From the NCBI GenBank assembly GCA_963989245.1, contig OZ022358.1:19945464-20009463 (forward strand): 64,000 nt of DNA. The letters are read 5' to 3'. The stretch comes from Nansenia antarctica (lineage: Eukaryota > Chordata > Actinopteri > Argentiniformes > Microstomatidae). Position numbers and translations under genes: made by a program. How positions within the stretch are numbered: position 1 is the stretch's first letter; the number at the start of each line of letters is the position of its first letter. Under the pieces are notes generated by a model, which saw only the letters and a program-made list of their open reading frames with translations, was not told the DNA's origin and did not search any database. This document shows positions 45,901 through 57,120 of this stretch, piece by piece.

Positions 45901-48900
45901 TAGCCAAAACAACTCCATAAAGATGTCAGTGTTTCCCCTAGGTTTGCTGCCTTGGGGGGGTGGCATGGACCGTGGCATGGACCCCCCCCCCCCAAGCTGC
46001 CTCATACCAGCGTCATGTCCAGGGGTGTACCTGTACATTAAGCCGCCTCACGCTATGGAAACAGGAGATAGGCTCCTGCCCTATGGGCCATTAGGCTCCA
46101 GAACCATCGGTTCTCAAGGCTACTTACTTATGTGGTCTTGACTACCTGTCCACTTTCTCACCTGGTTCTTGCTCTCTCTCTCTGGTGTGCCGACACCATC
46201 CTGCTCTCTCTCCTTCTCTCTATCCTCCTCTCCCTCTTTTGCTGTCAACCAAAAGGCAAACATAACAACCAGAGTATTTCTAATCTAATAAGAGGTATAA
46301 ATTGATCCATATCAATTTATAACATAATTATAATTTAATTTTGGATTGCTGTGGGCAATGCAGTCAGATAATGTCATTTTGACATTACTCTCTCACCTGA
46401 AAAAAAATCATGTCCAACTATAAAAAACAGACATTTCCAATGCTTCAATCCACTGTCCATGTACTGTAAACATGCCATTATGGTATTACCATAAAGCCCA
46501 ATTCTAGCAGAATAAGAAAGATTGTATGGCTACTTTAAGTAAAATAATAAAGTGCATCCAGTTAGCTCTTTAGCTGGCAAGTGTGCAGCAGACTAGCTCA
46601 TCTCATCACCTCTGAGCTAGCTAGCTAGCTTGCTAGTTCTTTGACTATTTACACCATGGAATTATAGTCACAAACGACCAATTTTAACCAACGTTCTCTG
46701 TTAGAACACTCAGCAATTATATTTGCTAACGTTTCAACTTGCTTACTTTCCTTCTGCAGACATCTCACCCGGCAAAAACTATATTATGCTCATAAACTGT
46801 ATTATTCTCCAGCGCGCCACAGTGCGAACCGAAGTGTGGAGATAGGTCTGGCTATGCGAGACTACTGGCGGACTAATGTTACCAACGAGCCTATGGGCTT
46901 GCCACTCACCAGATTCGGGTTGGGTGCGTTTAAAAAACGCTGATATTTTAGCCTGCTTCTCAGATGTTTGTGTACGTCCGTAATAATTCCTCTTTCTTGG
47001 GGGGGCGGGTGGTTCCGTTTGGGGGGCGGCCCGCCCCCCCAAGGCAATGGTAGGGGAAACACTGGATGTCATATGATTTTAATGTAATGAGTACTACTAC
47101 TTACTTGAAGTTGGTGGAGTGTTTACATCTGGTGCACTCAAACTCCCACTCATAAGTCAGATCGAAGAGAGGCCCTGCCCAAGAGTCCTCCTTCAGGAGG
47201 AGGGGCATGGCGAACACTGGTGTTTCATTCTGACCTGGAGGACACAACACAACACTGAGGTCAGGGTGAGGTCAACGGTGAAATTAGTCCATTAATTAAT
47301 TTGGAATTCCAATTGCAATTGTTTGAAATTCCTTTATATTTCATTGTGTTAACTTTTTACGGTGATCACTAACTGTCAAGACTGATGAGTAAGTGAGTGC
47401 ATGGGAGATTTGCAGTTAAGTGAGGTCCATTTCATTACACAACGCCATTTACAGTGTATTTATTTGACCTATATGAGAATACACTGCAATTCCACATCTA
47501 TGAGCAAGTGATCCTTACCCAGTTTGCATCGCAGTTTAGGCTGCAGCAGATTGAAGACGGCCATCCTGTGGCCATCCAGCTCCGTCATCACCCTCTGCAA
47601 CACCTCGGACGGAACACTGACTACACCGTCTGCTCAGAAAGAAACACATTGATATTATGTCAAACATTCATCACTGTGAATTAATTGCATGTGATGTTTT
47701 TAGGAATACATTAATCAAAACATGGTGGACCCCAGGAAGAATAGTCCTCACTATGGTGATGACTAATGGGGATCCGTTTAAATAAACAAATCAAACATGT
47801 ATTTTTACTAGGACAATACGGTCTAATTCTTACAGAAACAGTTCCCATGGACGTGGACGTCTTCCACATTTTGTTGTGTTACAACCTGACTTTCAACTAG
47901 ATGTTTTGGTCACTGATCTACAAAAAATACCCTATATTGTCATTAAAAAACAAACAACTAATAATATAAAATGAAAAGCCGAAAGGTTTCGACTCAATAA
48001 GTATCTGACACAAAATTAGCTCAAATGCAAACATATTTTCAACAAATAAGTTGAACGCAGAATATGGTGTTGCATATGGGAATTAGGTGCCTCTACCGGT
48101 ATTGGTATTACTTTTAATAACAGATTATGAGTCCAGGGATGAATACTCATGTACATGGGCCACACCCACCTTTCCCAGTCTGCTGGTGCTGTGTGATCAG
48201 GGCACAGGCCCGGTCATAACCCTCACACAGATCCCAGATGGCAGACCTTTTGGGCTGGTCCCTGGGTCGGGTCCGTCTCAGGGTCTGACACTTCACCAGG
48301 AACACCAGTAGAGTGTTGAGCCAGCACAGGCTACTTTCATTCCTCCAGAACAGGTGAGGTGGAACAGGGACAAGCTCCCCTGTTATTAACCCGGAGGCTA
48401 AAAGTCCTGTTTTAGGGTCCTGTTTAGTCTCTGCTGTTGTTGTTTCCTGTTGGTCTGTGATTTTCTGGCCTTTCCGTCGATCTTTCTGGTTCGTTACGAG
48501 GGGCTCTACTACTGATGTCACTTCCTGGTTATCGGTGGAATCTGCTTCGTCTTCTGCGGCGCTTCCTTCCAGGTCGTCCTCCACTCGACACTGACTAAGG
48601 TCCACGCTGCAGGGCCGGCTCAGGGCCTCTTGAATAAGCTTCACCTCTTCAACCTCTTCCATAGCAGGCAGATCTTCCTCCTCCCACGTCATGGGAGGCA
48701 GACTCTCATTCTCCCCTATAGGAGACAAATCCTCCATAGCAAGCACTTCCTTCTCTGGGAGAGGAATAGCCTCTGCGTCAGGAAACTCTGGGGCGGGCAA
48801 CTCCTTCTCAGAGACGGGCAGCTTCTCCTTTGAAGCAACCGCTGGTAGAGAAGCAACCTCTAGGAGAGGAACAGCCTCTAGGAGAGGAACAGCCTCCAGG

Positions 48901-51900
48901 GCATGGGACATCTCCGCTAGGGCATGGGACATCTCCGCTGAGGCAGGCGGCTCCTCCGCTGTAGCAGCCACAACCTCGGCTGGAAGAGCACCGGGCTCCG
49001 GAGCAGGAAGCTCTGCCCCTGGGGGAGGAACTGCCTCGATGGTCTCTTCTGCCTCCTCGGATCGCAGGCGCTTAGTTGAGAGTAGTGAGTCCTCTATCTC
49101 CCGCCCACAGGGGTTCTTCCTCTTGCCCCCGGTTTGAGAGTCAGCGGGGACGAGGCTGGCCAAGACATCCTCCAATGGCCGGCTGACCAAGGGGAACAGG
49201 CACTGAGAGGAGAGGAGGGAGAAGGACAGTTAGCAGGGAACACCCGCCACACCATAAACACAGTAATAGCTGAGTAACAAAGACTTGCATTACTCATTTG
49301 CTTTTAGACCTCTGGAGTACTGGGTTGTCAAAAATATCGCTATCAAAAATATGTTTTTGTCATTGTTAAACTGTCCCCAAATTTAACCACGGTTTATGGT
49401 ATCAGGACTGTATCATTCTTTACACACAACAAAAATGTGATGCATGTTCCAGTTTTATTCTGTGAACATCATCAAAAACAGAATAGCAAACGTTAACAAC
49501 ATTAACATAAAAGCTACAAATATAAAGATCTATGGGCTACAATCCAGTAGAAATAAATTAAAGGCACTGCGTATAGCATCCAGTAGGCTTATTATTTGAT
49601 AACAAAATAACAATAAATAATGAAAACAGCTGAATTTAATGAAAATGGGCATAAAAATGTATCCTACAAATCGCAACATTAGGCTATACTTCAAGCCTAT
49701 TCTATTTTTTTTGCCAGAAACACAAGCATGTTTACTTTTTCAGGCTTCAGCAGGGCACGTAACGGATCTCTGATTCTGCTCGCTTCTCTATAGTGATGTG
49801 TCTGATGCAACCCGCTGATTCTAGAGATGCTCCGATCTGATCGGCGCCGATCGATATCGGCCGATATGGCCTTGATCGGTTTTGATTGGAGTTCTCAAAA
49901 CGGCCGATCAAACACGGCCGATCAGTTTACATAGAGAAATGGCGTCGCCAGTCTGGCAATATTACACAGTGTCGGAAAGAGACAACAAATATGCAGTTTG
50001 TAATGTCTGCTCAAAAGAAATTCCTCGCGGAGGAACGCACGCAAGGTCTTTCAATACCACGAATATCATACGGCATTTGCTGCGTTCGTCGATTCGCTCC
50101 GAGAGCGCCGAAGCGCACACTGGACTCGACGTCATAAAGGGACCGAGTGCTTTGATTGGACGAGAGGCGTTCCACGGGTGCTGGTCAGAGTTCCAGCGCG
50201 ACTTCACGAGCGTAGTGTAGGTAGTGTTCAGCAACGTCATGTGACCCCGCGAGCAGGAAGTCACTAAGCTAGGCTAAGGCCCATAGCAACAACAACTATT
50301 AGCGGGCGAGTTTTAGGTCTTCCTCTGTGCACCTTGCACAAGTGTAGATAGCGAGCGACTTTTCAGCATAGCAGGACATATTTTAGATGATAAGAGGAAC
50401 AGGCTGAGTGCCAAAAACGCTGAGATGCTTGTATTTCTCAAGGCTAATCTGCCAGTGATGCTGCTTAATCAGAAGTAAGGTTTGAGTCTGAAATCTCCTT
50501 AGGTGCAATGTTTTGTTTTTTTGTTTTATTGATTATTGCTGACTTGCTGTCTTATCTCCTCCTAAATATGACTTGAAACTGACTGACTTGAAACAGTATT
50601 TTATATTTGGCTCTAGCCTGTTTATGTTGCAGTTTAGTTTGGGTATGTTTATTGTTCCTCAGGAAAGCTACAGTTACAGTATAAGCTCCAAGTTCTCTAA
50701 GAGCCCCTAGTTCCTCTCATTCGAGTGGAATGTTGCACATTTGATGTGACAGTGTACATTTTATTTATTATGATTTTTATCTTCACATTTTATTTGTTTT
50801 TCCTGAAGTAAGCTACAGGTGGTTGTGAATTCAATAAAACAGATCAGTGTTTCCTCTACATGCATTTCATCGTGGCGGTCCGCCACGATGGAATTTCCTC
50901 CGCCACCATGCAGATTTCTCAACCCAAAAAAAAAAAAAAAGATTTAGGCCGCTTTTCAGACCTTCACAGCGCTAGACACACCCACAAGCGCGAAGCGACG
51001 CGCTTGCAAAACTGTTTTGTGATTCCTCATTTAAATTACGTTGTACCTGTTACAATGACAATAAAGATCATTCATCTTCATCAAGATGAGAGATGGAGCG
51101 ATCCGCTCACACAGCTGTCCCGCATCCGCGAACCGCCGGGCTCGTTGAGCGGATGCGAGGCAGCTGTGCCCGGGACCGGCCACTTCACATAAAGGAAGGA
51201 AGGAAGGAAGGAAAGAAAGAAAGCCGTGCACAAACGAGAGCTAAGTCAGACCGGGACGCTGCCAGTATGTGTGAGAGCCGGACTGCCGGCGTGAACATTT
51301 GAACCATGTCATTTTATTTAATGGACCATTTCGTTGTCTGGTACCTGTACTGTAGCAATGACAAATAAAGTCCATTCCATTCCATTCCAGAGAGGGACGG
51401 ACGGACGGACTACCCTTGTTTTTAATTTACAGGAAAACATTTTATTTTCGAGTTTTGGCTGAAATGACGTCGTTGTTTTGAGCGCGCGTGCGCGTTTCAT
51501 GCGCGTGCACGCGAAAAAGTCAGCACTACCCGCCACCATGGTAAAAATTCCTGGAGGAAACACTGCAGATGGTTGTCAATTCATGATACTTTCTCATCTC
51601 CTAATTTCATTTGAATACTTAATATACAATGTCAATGGTGTTAAGAATAATTAAAAACATAAATAATGCTACACAATAAATAGAATGCTTCAATTGCCAT
51701 TTTCGACACTGTGATCGGTGATATCGGATCGGCCGATCACTGATTCCAGTGATCGGCACCAAAAACCCTGATCGGAGCATCTCTAGCTGATTCAGCTTTT
51801 TTTTTCCAGGGGTTCAGCTTGCGCATTGCTAACAAGATGCATTAGCATCTTCAACCACACAGACAGTGGTGCTGGTCAAACGCCTTAAGAGTGTTCATCA

Positions 51901-52904
51901 TATATAGCAATTTATGACAGTATGGACAAATACTGCTGCTATTTTCAAAAAACGCGGTATACCCACCCAACCCTACTCTAGAGTGTCAATACTGGTCTAG
52001 CCCACTATCTTGAAAACATTCCCCAAGGAACCAATGCATAATTTGAACCCCTCCCTAGCCTGTGGTAGTACCTACCTGGTAGTTTAGACTGGCAGACAGT
52101 AACTGTGATTTGTTGAAGTTGTGTTTACTCAACTTGTGTGTGTGAAGTGTGACTGCAGTAGAGGTACTGACCTGTGGGCTTGTGCAGAGGGTGATGGACT
52201 CCTGGAAGTTGATGCGATAGGTGCGCAGGGCACAGGTAAGGCCCTTGGCTGCACACCAGGGACAATTTTCAAATGACGCTGCCCTCTCTTGAATCTGGGG
52301 GTAGAAACGATTCAAGGCAAGGCACGGTTATAAATCTAAGAGCGACAGAGTGGAGGGCAACCGGCTCACCTAAGAGACCTCTGAAAGACACAGGATAATT
52401 TCAGTATCATTGAGTATCACTCGGTTCTTCAGAGTATCAGAGTATTAGTGAACTCTAAGATGCAGTTGTGAAACAAGATGAAGAGCTGATCATGCACAAT
52501 ATGGACAGAACACAGCTTCACATGAAACAATTTCTTTACATTACATGAATTGTTGAGCAGCAATTTATTTGGTCTGACTTGATTAACATATTCAATTTGA
52601 GTTTGAGAATTTGATGTAATTGTTTTTCTATAGGTTGTGCATTGTATCAGTAACCTCCTCAGCATCTTAACTACACAAAAAAAACTTTCGCCTTTTAGAT
52701 ACCAAAGAGTTCCGTTTTTGTTCCTCTCGTTGAATTTGTATAGGATTCAACAGGATACTGCGTATCAAACAGTATTTCGGACACCCAAAGAGCTTTGCAC
52801 AGGGGACAGTAGAGAGAGGAAAATACTTGAGTTCAACTAACTTTTCCCAAATACCCCGCCATCGCCGGGGCCGAAGCCCCCAAACCAGTGCCTTCGCCAC
52901 TCAT
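42947..52904 (-). CDS. uspl1: SUMO isopeptidase, USPL1
   Basis: Eight coding exons on the minus strand: 52,842-52,904, 52,172-52,294, 48,170-49,202, 47,519-47,629, 47,105-47,234, 45,203-45,328, 44,841-45,001 and 42,947-44,586. Phases close over 1,128 aa (human: 1,092). USPL1 removes SUMO from targets in Cajal bodies and is needed for their integrity. The N-terminus MAGYLGK and CPWCAAKGLTCALRTYRINF match the family. The catalytic Cys is in SSLCWLNTLL (about residue 355), His in LKHFVTWV (573) and Asp in SWLEFDDL (589). The His-Asp spacing of 16 equals human His456-Asp472, and Cys-His spacing is 218 (human 220). Paired cysteines FECTRCKH and KCSKCYYN fit a zinc site. The extra length lies in an acidic, Glu/Pro/Ala-rich part of exon 3 with short tandem repeats. 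The C-terminal 540 residues are Ser/Pro/Thr-rich and disordered-looking. The start choice rests on human-like MAGYLGK; the upstream methionine of the same exon (MSGEG) was taken. Confidence 0.93.
45927..47064. mobile_element. hAT-like element with CAGTGTTTCC ends
   Basis: It begins CAGTGTTTCCCCTAGGTTTG (45,927) and ends AATGGTAGGGGAAACACTG (47,064). The 5-bp GATGT lies on both sides. The minus strand from the right end encodes SEKQAKISAFFKRTQPESGE, like the N-terminus of a hAT transposase, but no catalytic domain follows. It sits in a uspl1 intron, 41 bp from the exon at 47,105. Confidence 0.75.
47722..48065. repeat. LINE tail and Tc1-derived fragment in a uspl1 intron
   Basis: 47,722-47,800 is the inverse of the repeat near 11,541-11,625 (GACTAATGGGGATCCG then AATAAACAAAT). 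47,855-48,065 shares GTTGTGTTACAACCTGACTTT and GACTCAATAAGTATC with the fold-back at 30,055-30,640. Confidence 0.6.
49203..49813. other. uspl1 intron, no repeat named
   Basis: AT-rich intronic sequence between exon 3 and the hAT element. Confidence 0.4.
49939..50220 (+). pseudogene. hAT transposase N-terminal BED-like fragment
   Basis: The frame starts MASPVWQYYTVSERDNKYAV, then CNVCSKEIPRGG and NTTNIIRHLLRS. The order aromatic-Cys-x2-Cys-His is that of a BED zinc finger, found at the N-terminus of hAT transposases and ZBED genes. The final His of the finger is not seen and the frame stops after 94 residues. No catalytic or dimerisation region follows. Confidence 0.75.
50845..51565. mobile_element. 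Nested element with CAGTGTTTCC ends
   Basis: It begins CAGTGTTTCCTC and ends GAGGAAACACTG, with CAGAT on both sides (50,840-50,844 and 51,566-51,570). The inner ends also pair (GGCGGTCCGCCACGATGG region against CCGCCACCATGG). It contains an L2-type tail at 51,310-51,395 and (AAGG)n at 51,193-51,215. Confidence 0.7.
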
Positions 52905-53039
52905 TGGAAAATCATTGGAGATCTTCGTGTGGTGCAATGCTGCTGTCCGGTTCCATTCGCCAAATAGGACCATGTCACAGCGACCCGGTTCACATCCCCA
53001 TGCGCTGATGAGGGGAACTGAACGAATAACACATTAGTG

Positions 53040-53360
53040 AGCCGAGGCACAACGTTGATACAAATTCACATGTATAACATACATGTTGTGAGCTTAGAAT
53101 GATAAGGTTCTATCTCCGTTTAGGGCAGTTCAGAGATATTGAGCGTCAAAGTTTTTACATTCCATTATGTTTTGTGAGATGGAACCTTTGTATTTTATGA
53201 ATGAATTACTAACTCAAAAATGTCAACATTTTAAAAATAACACCACACAGGCATTAATAAACACCTAATGGATCAGATTATGTAAAAAAAAAAAAACTCA
53301 ATTTTGACCAAAAATGGAGATAGAACCTTATAATTCTAACGTCACGATGTGCCTCTGTAA
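53040..53360. repeat. MITE in the uspl1 5' region
   Basis: GAATGATAAGGTTCTATCTCC near 53,098 pairs with GGAGATAGAACCTTATAATTC near 53,313. Outer AGGCACAACGTTG and AACGTCACGATGTGCCT also pair. AT-rich, non-coding. Confidence 0.75.
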
Positions 53361-53765
53361 CACAGAGTAGGTGATAAGGTCATCTGTGTTCACAGCAGTT
53401 CTGTCTGCAGCGTTAAGCGCATCTGCGGGACACGATCACGTGCGCCCCTAGTGGCCAGGCAGCATCTGACAGCTCTGTAGTAGTGAGCTAGGCTCGCTAC
53501 GTTTACTATGACTGGGGACGACATTAGCAATCATACCCTAATCATTGTATGTGTGGTTGTGAAAATAGGTGTTTAACATAAAATGTGGATTATACACTAC
53601 ATGGCCATTGTTTGCACTTACCTTGAGATATAGCTATTATTAATAACGTTATCCAGATCTAACGCTTATGTCATCAATGAACTGAATGGCAAGACGGTGC
53701 AGCCAGGGAACCTGCAAGTCTACACATTGTGGGATAACGGTTTAAATCAACCTTTAACTACTTAC

Positions 53766-53950
53766 CTCGGTAAAGAGCGTATTCGGTGAAGAGTTGATCA
53801 ATAACCGCAGAGATCTATCACAAGTCATTTCATTTGTCAACTCCTGCCGGGCGCCTGTGTACCTCCATGTGTTCATGTGTTGGGGTTTTTCGTGAACGAA
53901 ACGTTCTACTTCCGTTACCGCCACCGGTTGTGCATTGAGCTTCACCTTCC
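53766..53950 (-). other. uspl1: Probable 5' UTR exon of uspl1
   Basis: On the minus strand a strong donor ACCGAG|GTAAGTAG ends a GC-richer segment at 53,766. The next exon holds the start codon at 52,902-52,904, preceded by possible CAG acceptors. The upstream ATGs here lead only to short frames. The transcription start is not defined by sequence alone. Confidence 0.4.
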
Positions 53951-54759
53951 GCTCGAATGAGAAACACTTTGTGTGTAGGCTTACTGCCCCCTCCTGGCCA
54001 CGCGGGTGTACTGCACGTTATTGTGTACCAATGGTCTACTCTAGTCTAGACTAGAGGGTCCAAAACCAACATTCCGTGACCACTCTCTGGCTAACGGTTT
54101 GATGATTTATTTGACTTCTAGGGACCTTTTAGGAAACATTTAGCCTCCAGGTCCCTCCCAAAAATCCCGGGGTTTTTAAAGTTACAGGTATTTTGGATTT
54201 GGCCCTCTAGCAAAAAAAAAACGGGATTTTGTGAGTGATTAATGTGAGTGAGTGGGGGCTTTGGGGAGGAACGAGGCTGGGGTTGGATGTACACGCCCCC
54301 ATCCTACTATAAATAGAAGAACAATACCCCCCCCCCCCCCCCTTCTTGTCTAATTGCCCAAAGCTGAAACGCAGAAACGACAGATGTAATTGACATCAGT
54401 GATGGGGTGTGTATTTGCCCTTGTTTGCCCCTTTGCCATTATGCTTGTGTTGGAGTGTCTAAGTGTCATGGCAAAAAAAACTGTAAAGACTTTCATTTTT
54501 TAATTTCAGGTCTAATAGCAAAAACAGAAGTGTATAATTATTATGATTGGCTTATGATTGTTAACTTTATTAACCTGACCGTCATTTAGTCTCACTGTGA
54601 TCAAATCTATTTGACAAGAAAGACCAGGGAAATCGGTAAGAGGACCTCAATGTTTTGGCTGTTGTGTTTTTGGATATGTTTTGACAGACATCTTTGTCGT
54701 CATTTTCTTAGTGGCAAAGTTAGATCGTCTGATGCGGGTGCAGACGTGTAGCCTAAACA
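53951..54759. other. Spacer between divergent uspl1 and hmgb1
   Basis: Contains a poly-C run at 54,328-54,342 and no supported gene. Confidence 0.4.
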
Positions 54760-54890
54760 ATGTTGCAATGCAATGCAATGTTGCAATGCAATGTTGCAAT
54801 GATGCATGCAATGATGCATGCAATGAATCATGCAATGATGCATGCAATGATGCATGCAATGATGCATGCAATGTTGCAATGATGCATGTC
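54760..54890. repeat. (TGCAATG/ATGATGCA)n array
   Basis: Irregular tandem units of GCAATG and ATGATGCATGCA. Every unit keeps TGCA. Confidence 0.9.
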
Positions 54891-55261
54891 AGCATCTTTG
54901 AAACAAAACTAAAACATCACATTTAGCCTAGAATCTAGATAATAGCCTACAGTACATTAAAGATTATGTTATCTTTGAATTGAGTGCCAAACGGGTCATG
55001 TAAGGGGACAGCATTGCCATTCAAAAAGAAAGTGTGCAACTCCGTCGGATGCTGGCTGCTTGACAGCGAGAGCGCACATGGGTTTGTAAGTTTGGCTTAG
55101 AGGAGACAAAATAAATAAGACAAAATATAAATAGCCTTGCTTTTTATAATTGTACAGTTTGTACCATGATGTGTGAAATGTCCCAATTTTGTATCAAGAG
55201 ATTAAAACCTATTGGTGAGACAATGGAATAAGCCTACAATTGATTGTTTAGACCAATGGGA

Positions 55262-55382
55262 CATTGCATTGCATTGCATTGCATATTGCATATTTGCATA
55301 TTGCATTGCATAATTGCATTCCATAATGCATATTGCATATTGCATATTGCATATTGCATTGCATTGCATTGCATATGCATTG
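55262..55382. repeat. (CATTGCA)n array, inverse of the previous array
   Basis: Units of ATTGC and ATATTGC, complementary to the array 370 bp upstream. Confidence 0.9.
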
Positions 55383-55484
55383 TTAAAAAGTGTTAGAAAC
55401 ATTACTACTTTACTACATTACTACTTGTTATATTTGAAAATCATGAGGCTATTAACCTGAACAACACTCAATGCTTTGTGGACT

Positions 55485-55543
55485 GAACAGACAGAACAGA
55501 CAGAACAGACAGAACAGACTGAACAGACTGAACAGACAGTAGG
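55485..55543. repeat. (ACAGACAGA)n-type short tandem repeat
   Basis: About six 10-bp units GAACAGACA with T/A variation. Confidence 0.9.
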
Positions 55544-55829
55544 CCTAATTGATCTGCATAGCTGTGTAGCATACTATATGCTATAATCATTGATTGGGTG
55601 ATGAATTATTGTCAAATTATCTAAACATTCCTTATACTTTGTCTATCATCCTACCGAGAGGTTCATCGAACACTTTCATTTTTCCTACTGAAATGTCATC
55701 ATCTATAATATATAAACGACTAATAATTTGAAAAGTAATTCAAAAATGCAATACTATGGCAAACACACTATACTATCTAGCAGCAGCGCGCCTGAAGCTC
55801 AGCACAGCAACATGTTTTCATATTACCGC

Positions 55830-55950
55830 GCCAATAAAAAACTACAGTGACGTTTCACAAAAGACAGCCAATGGCACTTCGTCTGACATTAGGACAATGA
55901 AAAGCTTCTGTCCAATCAGATAAACGCTACACTTGGCGGTAGCCAATGGG
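55830..55950 (+). promoter_or_regulatory. hmgb1 promoter region with CCAAT boxes
   Basis: Upstream of the presumed first exon lie GCCAATGG (55,867), TCCAATCAG (55,911) and AGCCAATGGG (55,941), spaced about 30-45 bp. These are NF-Y-type sites. TGACGT at 55,848-55,853 is CREB/ATF-like. No TATA box is evident. This fits a broadly expressed gene. Confidence 0.5.
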
Positions 55951-55959
55951 GTGCGAGCT

Positions 55960-56070
55960 CCACCGAGAGTAATGGTACTGGGCTGAAGACACACTGCGTA
56001 TCGCCACAGACAGCTCCCACACACAGCCATCGCAGACAGTGCATTGAGATACAGCGCCCAGTCTCTTTTG
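55960..56070 (+). other. hmgb1: Probable 5' UTR exon of hmgb1
   Basis: A strong donor TTTTG|GTAAGTATC at 56,070/56,071 ends a GC-richer segment just after the CCAAT boxes. It would splice to the acceptor GTTTAG at 58,567-58,568, 15 nt before the start codon, as in vertebrate HMGB1 with a non-coding first exon. The 5' limit is a guess. Confidence 0.5.
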
Positions 56071-56949
56071 GTAAGTATCACAAACAGACACATTTAAAGT
56101 GGAGTTTAAGGATAGAAATAACATAAGACATTTCACGAGTACGGTAGAAATATAATAACCACATTTAAATACACGCTTGTCGACAATGTTCCGATTTTTA
56201 ATCCATACAAAACGTCAAAAAAAACCCAGCAATTGAATTAGCTAGCTAAGCAGTGAGTATTAGCTGGGCTGTGGAAAAAAAAAAAGCGGAAAACAATATA
56301 ACATCTTCGAAGAATCTTAAATGACATTTTCTTTAAATGGAAATTATTTTGTATATTAATGTCATGTCTATGTTGCACGGTTAGGGGGAAATGTTATGTA
56401 TTAATCGTGTTAAAAATGTGTAAATGTAAAGCGGACAGTTTAGCCTGACACGATTTCGAGGCTAGGATGCCTGCCATGAAAACAAACAGAACACCGTGGG
56501 AACACGGAAAATAAATATGAAAATATCGTAAATGGCTAAAAATAAATATCCTCTTATAATCTGTGTAGTGTCATTGATATGTTCCCTCAAATTACCTCAG
56601 AATTACCTCAGGGAAAATGTACCTCAGAATGTGAAGCGCTTGGTTACTGTAATGGCTGACTGTACTCGCGCAGGACACACGGTCTCTGATGCAGCCATAT
56701 ATGATAGAAGCGCAGTTCGGTTCAACTTTTTCAAACCGGGTTTTCTCATCAAACCGTTGTATAACTGTCAAATGTAACGATTGTAAACGACAGTCCTGTC
56801 TTTCCTTGTTGCAACGAGTGTATTTTCACATTTTCCCGACGCCAATAAAGGGTCGAAATCGCCAATTGAAAAGAGGTGGTATCGCGGTCGCTCTGTCCTC
56901 TATGGCGTGCAGTGTAATGGCCATGCCACACACAGAGAAGGAGCCATGG

Positions 56950-57120
56950 GGCTGTGTTCGGAATGGCATACTAGCATACTACTCATACTAGATATGACGT
57001 AGATTTTGAGTATGCAGTGCGTTCACACTGTAGAGTATGCGAGATTTGAATATGAGAGAATCGCATACTCATTGAGTATGCTAGTATGCAGTATGCTAGT
57101 ATGCCATTTCGAACACAGCC
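56950..57120. repeat. MITE in hmgb1 intron 1
   Basis: Termini GGCTGTGTTCGGAATGGC and GCCATTTCGAACACAGCC are inverted, with further pairing of CATACTAGCATACT/AGTATGCTAGTATG. 171 bp. No clear target duplication. Confidence 0.9.

Larger units (their letters stand above)
49822..51785 (+). mobile_element. hAT element with intact ends in uspl1 intron 2
   Basis: Termini TAGAGATGCTCCGATC and GATCGGAGCATCTCTA are inverted copies. The 8-bp duplication GCTGATTC is present at 49,814-49,821 and 51,786-51,793, the hallmark length of hAT insertion. Subterminal CGGCCGAT motifs repeat on both sides. Only a zinc-finger N-terminus remains of the transposase, and a second element is nested at 50,845-51,565. Non-autonomous. 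Confidence 0.93.

Noticed and set aside
46162..46242. Extra uspl1 exon on the minus strand between 45,328 and 47,105
   Set aside because: It has acceptor- and donor-like sites, but in the required phase it meets a TAG after seven codons. Direct joining of the flanking exons gives an open, family-like frame. It also lies within a transposon.
48630..49137. Plus-strand open frames opposite uspl1 exon 3
   Set aside because: Shadows created by the Glu/Pro/Ala-rich coding sequence of the minus strand.
49939..50220. Host ZBED-type gene
   Set aside because: The frame is short, lacks the hAT catalytic region and sits between transposon ends with an 8-bp target duplication.
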